DNA of 64,000 bases from assembly GCA_035048495.1 (NCBI GenBank), contig CM068545.1:13103702-13167701 (forward strand), in the 5' to 3' direction. Made by a program: the position numbers and the translations under genes. Positions 1-12,741 of this stretch are shown here, in pieces (position 1 is the stretch's first letter; each line of letters opens with the position of its first letter). The notes under the pieces were generated by a model. That model saw only the letters and a program-made list of their open reading frames with translations, had not been told where the DNA came from and did no database searches. This DNA is from Euptelea pleiosperma. Taxonomy: Eukaryota > Streptophyta > Magnoliopsida > Ranunculales > Eupteleaceae.

Positions 1-966
1 TGAGAGCCATGAGTCACAGGACGATCCTCAGAGGAAGAGCTAGAAATCACAGATGTGGCCTCGGGGGAACTCATCGGAGCAGGACCACCAAAAATAGCAG
101 GTAGTGTACCGGAGGTTCTCAGAAAACCGAAGCGAGGTCTAGAGGATCCCTTAAGGCCCAATGAGTGGTGCGCCTAGGACAGGAGGGCCCAGAGAGGTCT
201 GATTTTGAAAGAAAATCAAAACCCAAAAAGTAGCGGGGGATCCGGGTGATTTTTGGAAACTAGGGTTTCGACGGTTAGAATTCATCGAATCAAGTTTCGA
301 ACTATTCCACGAGCAGTACTGAAGAGGGCGGCAAGGTCAGAGGGGCCTACTGTTGCACGAATATCACAAAAAATCAAAACCCAAAAATCCTCGAAAAACG
401 TGTTGGCAGGAAAAATGCTGGAGAAGCTTGAGAAGAAGATAAACTGGATCTTTGATGCGGCTGAGGGAAAAAACTAACTAGGAAATAAGAGCCTCTGGTG
501 TTTTGCCTCAAGATTAATCCCCGGATAGCGCATGAATGATCTCTGCGATTTCTTCAAAAGTTCTCATCGGCTCCGGATGCTCACATAACCGTCTTAGATC
601 GGAATGGAGTCTCTAGGGGACAAAGACACATGCCCTAGAGCTACCATGCTTTGATACAGTAGATGAAGGTTGTAGATAGAAGAGGGAAAAAAGTGTAATG
701 GAGGTGGAAGGTGGAGAAGGAGATTAGGGTTAAAGAGAGAAGTTGTGGGAAGAGGAGAGAATGAATTGTTAATTCATTCTCCCACACTCATTGTATATAT
801 ATATATGATGGGGAGAAACCCTACAAATGAGAACACTATTCACGTGTTACTATTCACATGACACTATTCATGTGAATAGTGAAAACCCAAAAAGGCCCCA
901 TGTGGGAAGTGGGATGCAGCCCACTTGAGACACCCACGTGGGTGTATTACATAAACTCCAACAGAC
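1..966 (-). mobile_element. 5' end of an unclassified LTR retrotransposon (LTR about 662-966 plus leader), running off the left edge
   Basis: On the minus strand a segment starting TGTTGGAGTTTATG at 966 runs to about 662. It is followed by TGTATCAAAGCATGG (646-661), which resembles an initiator-Met primer-binding site with one mismatch. Bases 1-645 would then be leader; no gag ORF is visible. The LTR start directly abuts the broken integrase of the Gypsy element, so this element landed in it or a deletion joined them. The LTR end is approximate. Confidence 0.45.
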
Positions 967-3861
967 CCAATCACCAATGCTAAATGTCCTGTTGGTTCGA
1001 TGACGATCAACTTGGATCTTCATCCGATTTTGGGTAGCATGGAGGTTCTCTCTTAGAAGTTTAAGAAGCTGATCACGATCACATAGGGACTAGTCCACTT
1101 TGTGGACGTTGTGGAATCGGGAATATAAATGTCAATATGTGGTGGCAAACATCCGTATACGACTTGCAAAGGGAACATTTTGATGGAGCTGTGGTAAGAA
1201 GTGTTGTACCAAAATTCTGCCCAAGGAAGGCACTTAGACCATTGGTATGGGTGTTTCCCCGCAAAACATTGTAGGTATTGTTCTAATGTTCAATTAACAA
1301 CTTCCATTTGGCCAACTGATTGGGGGTGGTAGGTTGTGCTCTTGCAAACCTTAGTACCTTGTAGAGTAAAGTAAGCTTTCCAAAAGTGGCTGATGAATAC
1401 GTGATCTCTCGCTAACGATGGATCGTGTCATACCATACAGTTTGGGAACATCTCGTACAAATATTTCAGCTACAATTGAGGCTGTGTAAGGATGTGCCAA
1501 TGGGCTAAAATGGGCAACTTGGTGAAGCGGTCAACAACAACCATGATTGAACTCTTATGGCCTAAAGTAGGAAGCCCATTGATGAAATCCATTGACACAT
1601 CAGTCCATACTTCAGTTGGTTTGGGTAAAGGATGTAGGAGACCCGGTGATGCGATAGTTTCTTATTTAGTACGTTGGCATACCTCACATTCAGCCATATA
1701 CTTTTTTGTAGCCTTTTTAATACCCTTCCAATGGAAGGTTGGGGAGATTCTTTTGTAGGTGGGTAAAAATCCAGAATGGCCCCAATTGGTGACGCGTGGA
1801 ATTCATCCAAAAGCTTTTGGCACCATGGTGAAGTGGATGGAAGAACAACTCATCCCTTGTAGCTTAGAATACCATTGTCGACAGAATAATATGGGATTGA
1901 TCAAGGAAATAAATTTCGATTTCGAGGTTTATTTCGACCAGCCCGGAATTGGAAATATTTCGACCAGTGTGGAAATAATACATTTTTCATGGAAATGATG
2001 GAAATAATGTAGAAATGATGGAAATATTGTGGAAATGTTTGTCGAAAGTTTGGGAAATGATAAAACAAGCATAAAACAAACTCATAAGCTATCAAACCAA
2101 GATATACAACTATATGTAGTGTGGAAATGAATGACCATAACGATCTTTAATATGTTGAGCCAGGCATCTGATAGTCAGTCAAGGTATAATTTAATTAGAT
2201 AACTATTATTCAATTATTTATTATAAAAAAGTCATAAATCAAGGTATTAACGAATCTTTATTCACTTACATTAATGTCTTAATATTATGTATAATTTTGG
2301 AAAACTTTACTATTATCTTATTACATTTACTTAATTTTTTGAATGTTCAAATAATTTTAGGAAAAAACTTTAACCTAACCAACTTGTAGATGGGCTGAGT
2401 AATGCAACATATAAACAATTTATGCACAAGCATGTATGTTTAGTGTAAAAACCAATGAAATTGGGGTTTCCCCTAAATTTCAAAATTTCACCCTAAATGA
2501 TCTTCAATCTGTGCACAATCAAGTGTATTTCGAATTTAAAAAAAAACTCAAAATTGGATTCGAATCATCCTCACGATCAATCCGTGAACCAAGAAATATA
2601 CAATGGATTGATCTTTTTTATAAAATAAATATATGAAAATGGGTTAAATGGATCAAATATAGGGATTTGTGGTGGTTTTGAGCTCAAATGAGATGTTTCC
2701 TACCTTCAATAGAAATGTTTCCATAGATTTCGAAACATTTCGACTAAAATAATACCTATTTACACTGTCAATTGATCGAAATTTATTGTTTACGCAAAAT
2801 ATTTCGACTTGTATGGAAACATTTCGTGTATATATTCTTCCGTTTCGGTAAACTAGAAAAATATTTCGCGAAATATTTCGATAATTTCGGGAAATTTATT
2901 TCATTGGGATTGATAATGGGTCCTCTTTAAGTTGTTGGATGATGGTGTTGAGATTTGCATCTTGAAGTGTATCCTTGATGATATCCCCCATGGAGAAAAA
3001 TATAGGAGTTGAGTTAGTGAGCACATGCGGTTCCTCGTGTAGACGAGATAGAGCATCAGCTGCAACATTTCTTTTCCTTAGCGGTAGACTATTTTGTAGT
3101 CATACCAAGGAGCTTTGTGTGCCATTTTTGTTGCTCCATTGTGGTTAACCGTTGCTCCATAGACAGATGTGCGATGGTCGGTGAGGACTTTAAAGTGCCT
3201 ACCTAGGAGATATGGATGCCATTTGGAAATATCAAGGACATTTGCCATCATTTCCTTATCATAGACAGATGGATTATGATGCTTTTCAGCCAATGATTTG
3301 CTAATTCAGGCAAGGGGCTGACCTTCTTGGGATAATATGACTCGAATGCCGGGCTCGGAAACATCACTTGTGAGAATGAAGTCACGAGAAAAATCTAGTA
3401 AGGCCAAGGTGGGTGTAATTGATAGGGCCTTCTTTAGTACTTCAAAGGCTGTTTTAGCTTCAGATGTCCAGTGAAAGGAGTCCTTTCGAAACATTTGAGT
3501 GTGGGGGGCTGTTATTGTACCACAATCCTTGACAAACTTCCAGTAGTACCCGGTGAGACTTTGAAATCCTTGCAAGGACTTGAGAGATGAGGGCTTCGAC
3601 CGTTGCATCATGGCATCAATTTTTGACGGATTAACTTGAACACCTTTGGCCGATTTTATATTGCCTAGGTACTCCACCGAATTTTGAGCAAAATAACACT
3701 TGGATCTCTTGACATATAGTTGGTGCTGATGTAGGGCTTGAAATACTGCAGTGAGATGGTCAAGAGGGGTCTCTAGATCCGAGCTATAGACAAGAATGAC
3801 GTCAAATAATTCCAACCCAAATTGCCGAAGAAAAGGCCTAAAAACTTCATTCATGAGACTC
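967..3861 (-). pseudogene. Degenerate Ty3/Gypsy pol: RT end, RNase H and integrase
   Basis: Reading leftward: SLMNEVFRPFLRQFGLELF (end of the RT palm), then FDVILVYSSD where the family has F/YxDD, so a catalytic Asp is changed to Val. Next are the RT connection (3306-3854), an RNase H part (3078-3293, TDHRT) and RKRN.AADALSR. Integrase follows (1500-1810, PTFHWKGIKKATKVYMAEC when frames are combined, then [12 protein letters not shown]). The reading stops at FSIGDWV at 967. Many stops and frame changes. It is interrupted by a hAT-type element at 1902-2906. The RT N-terminus and protease are missing. It belongs with the gag and LTR at 6641-7855. Confidence 0.85.
1902..2906. mobile_element. Non-autonomous hAT-type element, 1005 bp, 8-bp TSD
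   Basis: The ends are CAAGGAAATAAATTTC and the imperfect inverse GAAATTTATTTCATTG. It is flanked by GGATTGAT at 1894-1901 and 2907-2914. CARNG-type ends and an 8-bp duplication fit hAT. The interior is A/T-rich with many CGAAATATTTCG-like words and no transposase. It splits the Gypsy integrase frame. Its left end equals the right end of the 29591-30144 copy in inverse orientation. Confidence 0.85.
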
Positions 3862-6447
3862 TGCCCTTGCCATTTACCTTATGGTACTCATCATCAGCCA
3901 TGAAACCACACCTTCTCCCATGCCTTGTTGATGTTGTTCACATCTTTGCGTCAGCATCACTGACGACCAAGTTTTCCAGCATTCGGTACCCAAGGAGTGC
4001 ATTGTGTAAGACGTCCATCATGTCTGCTTCCAATATCTTTAACGCCTTTGCCCAAAACTTGCTCGTAGCCTCTGCCATTGATGCCTTTGATCAATTGCTA
4101 CTCCAACTTCGGCTAAAAGCATCCCACTTATGACCACCGCCAGTCATCCACCATCACCATCCAGATCTACGGCCTATCTTTGCCGAAGGTTGGACTTCAT
4201 AATCGTCAATCGGCAACCACCCACGGTTCAAGCACCATCCGACTATTGCTTTTGCAAACCTTAAACACCGTCACTCTGTCGGATCTACCATCCATTATTG
4301 CTACTCCATCCATCATTTCATCTCTCCACCCAAATCCACATAGCCAAACAAAAAGAAAAAAAAATGGCTATTGACGATGAACAAGCTTTGGAGATTTCTG
4401 TTGGATTCTATGTACACCCACGTGGGGGTGTTCTTAGTGGGTTGCGTTCCACCACCCCATGTGGGGTTTATTCTCTATTGCTTATGGGTTAAGTGATGGG
4501 TCCATCCACTTAACCCACAATCTCTTTATTTTATGTTAGTGGGTTAAGTGGTGGGCCCCCACTTGATCCACACGATTTCTCCTTTACTTATAGAAGGGGT
4601 TTCCCCTACTTATAAATATTACTTATGGGAGATTGAATATTCACTTCAATCTCCCCATTCTAACCTCCATTATCTCTCTCTCTTAATCTTTAGCATATTG
4701 GTGAGTGGTGACAACCTCAAACAACAACAATTTCATCCTATAAGGCGGAAACCAGTTAACTTTGTGAAAAAGGGAACATCTGTGATGATTTTTCTCGCGA
4801 GCCGTGGAGAAGAATGTTGGAAGATTTGGATTTCTTATGTAAACATGGATTTTGTCATCTGGGTATTGAAGATAAATGCCAGAAAGGTCTGATCCCGGTG
4901 ATTCTATATGAACAGAAGAGTTTTAGATTCATGGTGGAAGATTTCAGATCTGGGTTCCATGTCCTCCATTGCTGCGTCTTATGGAGAGGACGGCCTTGTG
5001 TTTTGTGGTATGAGATCAGATGGGTCTCATTTTGTGAGGTTGCTACAAGTCTGTTTTTTTGAGAAAAAAAAAATAGAAAGAAAGAAAACAAAAGAAGCCT
5101 GTTGAACCCATGATCATTGTTGTTGCCGCCGCACCAAGATTCTCCACCATCATTGTTGTTTTTCCCCGACGCCTCTGTTGCTGACGCCCACCATGTTGTT
5201 GCCAACTTCTACTGTCGTTGCTACCCTTCAACTCCACTGAATCCGCCATAGGCAATGCTGCATCTCCAACCATTGCCGTTAGCCATTGCCGCCCTCTTGG
5301 TTTTGCAAACCCTCAACAGATGAAACCCTTTTGCAAACCTTTTTTGCGGAAGCCCTAATGTTCATTGTTCAGCCAGTAAGGACAAAAAAAAGCCCATTAT
5401 AGGCTCAACTCTTGGTGGATCAAGCCCGAAATTGGCTAAGTTCAAAATTCAAAAAAATAAAATAAAAAATTGAGAGACATTTGCTTGTGGACTTTTCAAT
5501 CCCAAGCCCCGAGAGGTCCAAAAGAGGCCAACATATTTCTACTTGAGGACTCGTAGAACCCAAGCCCATGAGGCACAAAGATGCCCATCCAATCTCATTG
5601 GCCCAAAAGAGGCCCAATTCAGTGATGCCCCAAGAGGCACACTAGTGAGGCTCAAAAAGAGATCTACACTTTTCCTATGAGGTCTAGAAGAGGCCCACAA
5701 ACTTCATTGCTTGTGGATTCATAGAGCCCAAGCATGTGCGGCAAATAGATGCCCACACATTTTTGGCCCAACGAGGCCCTTTATCCGGATTAAAATCCGA
5801 CTGGTTCCGGTCTAGCCTAAACCGAAGCTTCATTTGTCTGGGACAAGATCCTGTGTGACCTTCGTGGATCACCACTCTGATTGGCAACCATCTTCCTTCA
5901 TTGGTAAGCACGGACTTCAAGGCTTGATCAAGGCGATTTACTCATCAAGGCGACTTAAAATGGCGAAAGCATCCTTTAACTGCATTCAATCTTCAAGGCA
6001 CTGGATTTTTTGGAAAACTCACGATGATCGTTGATCTCCGATCCCCATAAGTTTGAGGGGGACTGTTAGAGAATATATTGTGTGAGATACACCATATCAC
6101 TATTGGTGTATCTCATTACAAAATTAGAATAGTATCTTAGGATTTGATTTGATATTCTAGGATTTCTTTCCTGTTTTGAATCCTTGTAATGCTCTATATA
6201 AGAGCTTGAAGTAGGTCTATGTGAATACTTAAGTTTAGCAAATAGGGGTATCGGAAAAAATGCTTGGGGCTCGCTCACAAAAAGTGAGAAAATAGGGGTA
6301 CCAGAGTGAAAGCCGCCTTAGAGTGGGCCACCGTGGACGTTGGCCTTCGAAGCGTGGTGGAATGTTACGATCCTAGAGGTTAAGACTTAAACTTCCCACA
6401 CCTCTATCACCTAGGTGCTTTTGGTGTATTGGTTGGGTCTTAACATT
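3862..6447. mobile_element. Composite of LTR-element fragments inside the Gypsy element
   Basis: Not coding on either strand. At 4397 a segment TGTTGGATTCTATG.. resembles, in opposite orientation, the LTR at 885-966 and continues with a TATA-like tataaatatt near 4610. At 6050-6063 gtttgagggggac looks like a polypurine tract, followed by an LTR-like start TGTTAGAGAATATATTG at 6064. A TATA-like ctatataaga lies near 6194. Neither partner LTR could be delimited, so this is a patchwork of at least two elements replacing the Gypsy protease and RT start. Confidence 0.4.
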
Positions 6448-6640
6448 TGGTATCAGAGCCTTAAGGCTTGGGAGGTCGCGGGTTCAAGTCTCCAGCGGAG
6501 TGTATTCCCGCTGAGGGGGCGTGTTAGCGGATGTTGTGTTCCTGTGCACGTGTTATGTTAGCCTGACGACCCGTTGGTATATATAGTTGTTTCACCTTTC
6601 CCCAATAGGTCGATCTTTTGGGGTAAATGGTTGTTTAACA
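6448..6640 (+). mobile_element. TRIM-A copy 1 (core and 3' LTR only)
   Basis: PBS TGGTATCAGAGCC at 6448, tRNA-like core GGTTCAAGTCTCC, purine tract gctgagggggcg, then a 119-bp LTR (6522-6640, TGTTAGCGG...TTTAACA). It matches the complete copies at 24047 and 37877. The matching 5' LTR is replaced by unrelated sequence. Confidence 0.75.
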
Positions 6641-7556
6641 GAAACAAAGTCCCTTAAGTCGACACTCTTGTTGTTCATCCATGTTTAGTTGTCGTACACT
6701 AGATGGTAAGTTTGCAACAATAGGTGGAGTCGCAAGAGCTGATCCCGTCCATTTACTTGGTGGAGTTGGTGCGCAGGGGTTGCCGTAGATGATTGTGCCT
6801 GCAAGAAACGGGTATGACGAATTGGTTGTCTTTTCGACATTGTCAGAATAGTTCCATTGATAGATTCTACGTTTTGTTTGGCTATTGCATATGCTTGGTT
6901 TAAAGTGGGAGGGTTCAACAACTTCACCCTTTGTTTGATTTCTTCTTTGAGGCTGGAGATGAAGCACCTTATGAGAAATGCTTCTGGCAAGGTCAAACTG
7001 CAATTTGCTTAATTGTTCAAACTTGGATTGATAATCACATACAGGCGTAGTTTGGCTAATGATCCTTCAGGATCTTCATCCTCCATTGTGCCAAAACAAG
7101 TACATAAAGCTCGAGTGAAAGCGACCCATGTTGGACGCCCCACCGTTCTTGCCAACCATTGATACCATGATATTGCCTCGCCTTGAAGATGAGCTGATGC
7201 TACATCCACCATTTGGTCGTCCGGGACACTGGAGTTGTTGGAATTGCTGTGCTCGGAACACCCATCTTTCGGATTAGTTCCGTCAAAAGTGGGAAAATCG
7301 AGTCGAATTGGCCTCCCTTGGTAGCCACGAAAGGGAGGGAGTGGTCGAACATTAGGTGTTTGTCGTAGTTCTTCAACAAAAAGGGTGGCTGAGGATGGAG
7401 ATTGTTGATGGAGGATTGCAGGTTCAGCATAGTCATTGTGAGTTCAGCTATTCCAGAGGATAACTCATTAACAATTATGCTGGTGGTTGATACTTCCATC
7501 CATATGTCATCAATCACTTGATAGATATTCCTCTCGAAGCCAGGTGGTGTTGCCAT
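6641..7556 (-). pseudogene. Degenerate Gypsy gag
   Basis: Three overlapping frames (7200-7556, 7009-7212, 6685-6996) together give a Gypsy capsid: MATPPGF..., then AHLQGEAISWYQWLARTVG, W..F..AL...FG, DPEGSLAKL, FLIRCFISSLKEEIKQRVKL and P..L.QAYAIAKQ. A truncated zinc-knuckle start (KGLCF) follows at the 6640 junction. At least two frameshifts. The order LTR-PBS-gag on the minus strand makes it the 5' part of the element whose pol is at 967-3861. Confidence 0.8.
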
Positions 7557-7586
7557 AGGTGCAGGATGGAAGCTCTGATACCAAAA

Positions 7587-7855
7587 TGATAGAGTATCTT
7601 TTAAGGATTCAAACTAACTACATAAGTATGAAGTAATTTCTACTTGCATTCATCTCTTTGATGGTTACAATTTATAGGCTAATGCTTCTAACAACTCTCC
7701 TAGTAAGTAGGACCAAACTAATAACTCTAAAAAATAGGAACTGATCTAAACAACTCTCTAGAAAATAGGAACTGATCTAACAACTCTCCTATAACTCAGA
7801 AACTGATTAATAAAACCAGAGAAATACTCTCTCTACTTATGGGCAGGTGTTAACA
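7587..7855 (-). repeat. 5' LTR of the broken Gypsy element with adjacent PBS
   Basis: 269 bp with TG...CA ends (TGTTAACACCTG at 7855 to CTCTATCA at 7587 on the minus strand). The PBS TGGTATCAGAGCTTCC (7568-7583 inverse) lies three bases inside. The 3' LTR is not in the window in recognisable form. Confidence 0.75.
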
Positions 7856-8054
7856 TGTGGCTAGATGGTGAAGGTTGTAACATATCTAATTTTAGACATG
7901 TTGCTTCCCAATTTCTTCATACAATATCAATTACAAATTTGAAACCATTATAATAATTATTTCGTATATGTTGAAGCAATCTAAGATATGTGGTTTCTAC
8001 TTGAGAACCACTGCTTTTCTCTTTGGTTATACATCTCATCTTGGCCTTTAACAG

Positions 8055-8198
8055 GTTGAGAATGAATATGGAAATGTTGAATGGGCATATGGGGCTGGCG
8101 GAGAGTTATATGTGCAATGGGCTGCAGAAACTGCTGTTAATCTTAATACTACTGTTCCTTGGGTGATGTGTTCACAAGACGATGCTCCTGATCCAATT
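8055..8198 (+). CDS. BGAL: BGAL exon 1 of 14 in window
   Basis: 48 codons, phase 0 at both ends; acceptor ..taacag, donor gtaagt. It begins [13 protein letters not shown] and ends [10 protein letters not shown]. The Glu of the NEYG motif is the expected acid/base catalyst of GH35. In this family the exon boundary before this motif is common, so the preceding exon should end in ..GGPII..Q. Confidence 0.96.
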
Positions 8199-11100
8199 GT
8201 AAGTGTTTATCATATTAATGAACTATGCTTGTTCTCTAGAAAGATTCCTAAAATGTTTTAGGATTACAGATATCACTAAAAATTGTATTGTGCCTTAAAG
8301 TAAAGTGTCAACTTAGGATCAGATGATCTCGTCACCATGGAGATCATCCTCACAAAAAACTGGCCATTCCAAATATATATGTAGATACAAATAATTTTTT
8401 TGGCATGCCATTGGACACACCTATGTGAGGCTCAAATGGAGATGACCCAAGGTCTGTTTTTTGGTGAAGATGATGTCCTCACCATATAGATCATCCTCAC
8501 AAAAGATCAGCTCATTCCAACATTTTTAGCCCTATGAAAAGTGGGTTAAAAACTCTGGACTGTACACTGTTAGCTTTAAATCCACATTTAATAGGGTTAG
8601 AAGTTTTAGAATGGGCTGATTTTTCGTAGGAATTGATCTCCATGCTGTGATTATCCTCACCAAAAGCATCCCTCAACTCATCTCCATGTGGGCCCCACAC
8701 AGGTGTGTCAATTTAACTTGAACCTTAGGATTGGGATAGGTTGACAAACCTTTTTGACACACTAAATGACACACATTTGTGGGGCCTACATGGAGATGAT
8801 TTAAGTTATATTTTTTTGTGAGATGATCTCCTCACCATGTAGATCATTTTCACCTAAAATCAGCCTTTTTAAAAATTCTAACCCTATAAAAGTGGAGTTT
8901 TTAAGTTAATGGTGAAATGGACTGTTCAAAAAATTTAAACTTCTAATCAGTTTCTGATTAAAGCTTGTATCGAATCGTATTGGTTTGAGTGTTGGCTACG
9001 TTGTAGAACAAAACTGAGATTTAATTCCTTGCCATGTGTTGACCTCTACTACTAGGTACACAGTCTACATACAGCTAATTATAAATTGAAAGCACAATCA
9101 ACTCATCTGCCCTAGTTGGCTATGAAAATCAGTATGCTAACTATTACAAAGAGAGGTGTTACAAGGTACATAGAGTTGAAATCAAGTCTTGTACTGCAGA
9201 GGGAAAGAGGAAAGAGAAGAGAGAAGAGAGGGGTTACGTGTGTTAACCCTACACACACCCCAATGAATCTTATTTATATTAATAAGTGTGGGCCCTTACA
9301 TAAGTAAGAAAATAAAACCATAAAGACACTAAACAATCTATAATAATAGAGAGATCCTTCAACACTCCCCCTCAAGTTGGGACGTAGATATCAATCATGC
9401 CCAACTTGCTCAAGCACTCAGTAAACGGAGCTGCTGCAACGCCTTTCGTAAGAATGTCCGCTAGTTGATCAGATGTAGGAACGAAGGGTGTGCAGATCAC
9501 TCCCGATGTCACTTTTTCACGAATAAAGTGACGGTCCACCTCGATGTGTTTGGTCCTGTCATGTTGAACTGGGTTGTGGGCAATACTTATCGCCGCCTTG
9601 TTGTCACAGTATAATGACATGGACCCTTCTACGGGGAAACCGAGTTCTCCAAGTAACAGTTTAAGCCACAGTAACTCACAGACCCCATCGGCCATTGATC
9701 GGAACTCAGCTTCGGCACTCGAACGTGCAACAACCTGTTGTTTTTTACTTCGCCATGTAACCAAATTTCCTCCCACATAGAACTAAATGGGTAATAATAT
9801 ATGGATGCTATAGTTTAGATTAACAGGACATGGAAAAATGCTTTTTTTTTGGTCCACAAATTCCAACATTTGGTCGATAGCATATAACATAAAACTAGTA
9901 CTTGAACATGCAGTATCCATATATAAGCATCTGATTTTTATCTCATTAGACACCTCTCCCCACTCGCCCAAATTTTACCCTTGCCCAAGCTTTAACAAAA
10001 TGCTACTTGGGTAATTTCACCATTATTTATAAGGAGAAAATTATGCCATGCTTTTCTAAAGTCACAAGGCATCATGATTCATCATCTTTAACATTATTTT
10101 ACTTACCATACATGTTTTGGTTTGGACAGTTTCATTATTCTTGTATAATCAGGAGTTTTATATTTGCAATGCAGATAAACACGTGCAATGGGTTCTACTG
10201 TGATCAGTTTACCCCAAATTCCCCCTCCAAACCCAAGATGTGGACGGAAAACTATAGTGGATGGTAATAATTATAGTCAACTAGTATTTGTGAGGATTTT
10301 TAAAAAAAATTGCCAACAATACTAATTTGTGGTGCATTGAAGAAGTTTTGAGGCCTTCAACCTATTTGAATATTACAGGTTCCTGGCATTCGGACTTCCA
10401 ATTCCATTCCGACCTGTCGAGGACCTTGCTTTTTCTGTTGCACGCTTTTATGAAACAGGTGGTACTTTTCAAAACTATTACATGGTAAGCATATACCTAT
10501 GTTTCTTCAAGTCTTACTAAAATTTTCTACATCATTGTTAGCATTGTCTGTGTGATGTAGTTAAACTAATATCTAATTGCAGTATTTTGGAGGGACTAAC
10601 TTTGGGCGGACAGCTGGAGGTCCTTTGGTTGCAACAAGCTATGACTATGATGCTCCAATTGATGAATATGGTAAATTTTCCAAATCCTTTTATAAAATTT
10701 GAATATCACGAACAATGATGATTTTAGTTCTCCATGTTGGTCATTATTCTATAATCTCCCTCTTAATGGACTTTATTTTTTATTTTTATCATGGACTTAA
10801 TTTGTTACCCAGTCATGGAAGGTTTTGTGTAAAATCAGAAATGTCAACGCGTGCCAGTTTGGACCCATCTTCTTGATGATTATCATATTTGTTATGTCCC
10901 CAATCTCGGATTTGTTGAAGTCCTGACATAGACCTTTGCACTTCAAAACATGGTATTTGTTGAGGACCTGAGGTCAATCGGCTGTAGAAATTTTGCATGC
11001 TGCACTGAATGAAGGTCCAACCTTAGCTGGTGTTTGCTTAGAGAAGCGTCACTATTGTTTCCTTCCAACCTCCTCATCATTTGACTGCTCATTTGAAGAC

Positions 11101-12700
11101 CATTCTTCTGCTCATCCACTTCCCTTGCAGTATCAGAGTCTTCCTAATGCTGACTTCCCAACTGATCATTCCACAAAAATTACATATGCTCGGAATGCAG
11201 CTGCAATTGTTGCATTGTCACCAGTAGAAATTCATCTCACTCAGATTGCAAGAGTTTAGGGGCATAGGTTCGACATTCATTATTAAAATATTGACCAAAC
11301 AAGTGTGCCAAGAAGAGGAAGTTTCTTTGATACCAAAAATTGGTTTAGGACAACCGGGCTTAGTTAGCAGAACCAATCTGCGCAGGCTCCCAGAAAAAGA
11401 GAACCAATGACAGGTTTCATGTATCAGGCAATCCATGGTGTGTGTATGTGTGTGTGTGTGTGGGGGGGGGGGGGGGTGGCGGCGGAATCACAGACCAAGG
11501 CAGGTCATCATTGATTGGGTTGTAACAAAGACTGATAGATTGGGTAAAAGGGACTATGCTGCGTTTGGGTAAGCTTAACCCTAGCAATGGGTTAAAGCAT
11601 TGGGTTTGGTTAAGAAAGGATGAATTGGACATTTAAATTTATTTATGAAATGATTATATGGTTTTGTCATTTAAAAAATTTATTTAAGGTTTAATGGTCA
11701 TTTAGAATTTGTATTGAAAGAATAGAAGGGCAATTCAGGTATTTAAAGAGTTTCACAAGTTTTAGAAAGTGCTTCCCGCATAAGCTATAAACCGGATTTC
11801 AATGGCTTCTGCTTAACCCGGAAAATTTGGCTTAAAACCCAGGAAAACAGCTTTTCATAAGCTATAAGCTGACTTTTGGCTTATTTTGAGCTTACCCAAA
11901 TGTAGCCTAAATAGGGCAGCTGCGTGGGGCTGTTATTAGGCAGATAGGATTAGGGTTGGGACACTTGGGGAGCTGTAGAATAGGTTAGGGTTTTATCGAC
12001 CATGGCAGAAGAAAGAACTAGAAAAGAGAGTTGTAGTGGAGTCACACCTCTAAGAAAACATATAGCAGGCTTAGCAGCTAAACAACAGCTCAAGCTCTGT
12101 ATTCAATGTCCTAGAAATAAAAAGGAAAGGGGGTGAACCTTCCTCTTCACTTAAGATAAAAAGTCTAGTAAATAATAGTTTCCTAATTAATGCAGCTGCA
12201 GATGAGGGCTACTCCAGCCTTCAAACTCAATCCAAGAAAATGCAGGGAGGAAAAGACAGCTCAAAACAGTCCAGAACTTGGGGACTGAGTGGTATATATA
12301 TATATATATATATAGGGTCAAGATCTGGGGACAACAATTTCTACAATATTTTTGACAACATTTTTTGTGTACCCACTTGGAAGATGAATCAATAGCTGAT
12401 TTTGGGTGAGGATGATCTCCTCACCATATAGATCACCCCTAAAAAAAATCAACACATTCTGAAATTTCTAACCCCATCAAATGTGGTTTTGAAGTTAACG
12501 ATAAAAATGGAGGGTCCATAATTCTTCAGCTTGTAAACTGGTCAACGAATATCAGAATGACTTGAATTTTTGTGAGGATGATCTCTTCACCATAGAGACC
12601 ATCCTCGCCAAAAATCATCCCATTCTAAAACTTCTAATTTATATATTGGGCCGCACCAAATTTTTGTTGTCAAAAATGTTGTCCCCCGATCCTGACCCAT

Positions 12701-12741
<41 letters not shown>

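Noticed and set aside
1562..1810. Separate small gene on the minus strand
   Set aside because: It is one frame of the Gypsy integrase (zinc-finger and core region).
3078..3854. Endogenous pararetrovirus reverse transcriptase
   Set aside because: RNase H is followed by integrase sequence and the 5' side has a Gypsy gag and LTR, so it is Ty3/Gypsy.
4855..5273. Frames of about 80-116 codons on both strands
   Set aside because: Low-complexity, Asn/Gly/Phe-rich, no family similarity, inside LTR-element debris.
6448..6510. Possible tRNA gene (PBS plus B-box-like word)
   Set aside because: No A box or cloverleaf in register; the block repeats in three TRIM copies next to LTRs, so it is a retrotransposon core.
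1..8054. Missing 5' exons of BGAL
   Set aside because: I looked for the expected signatures (GGP.., WNFGG.P.W, R.GP....W) on the + strand and found none; the region is transposon debris.
8209..8960. CRISPR-like spaced repeats
   Set aside because: Units are diverged, unevenly spaced and eukaryotic; they match dispersed copies at 12.4 and 63.6 kb.
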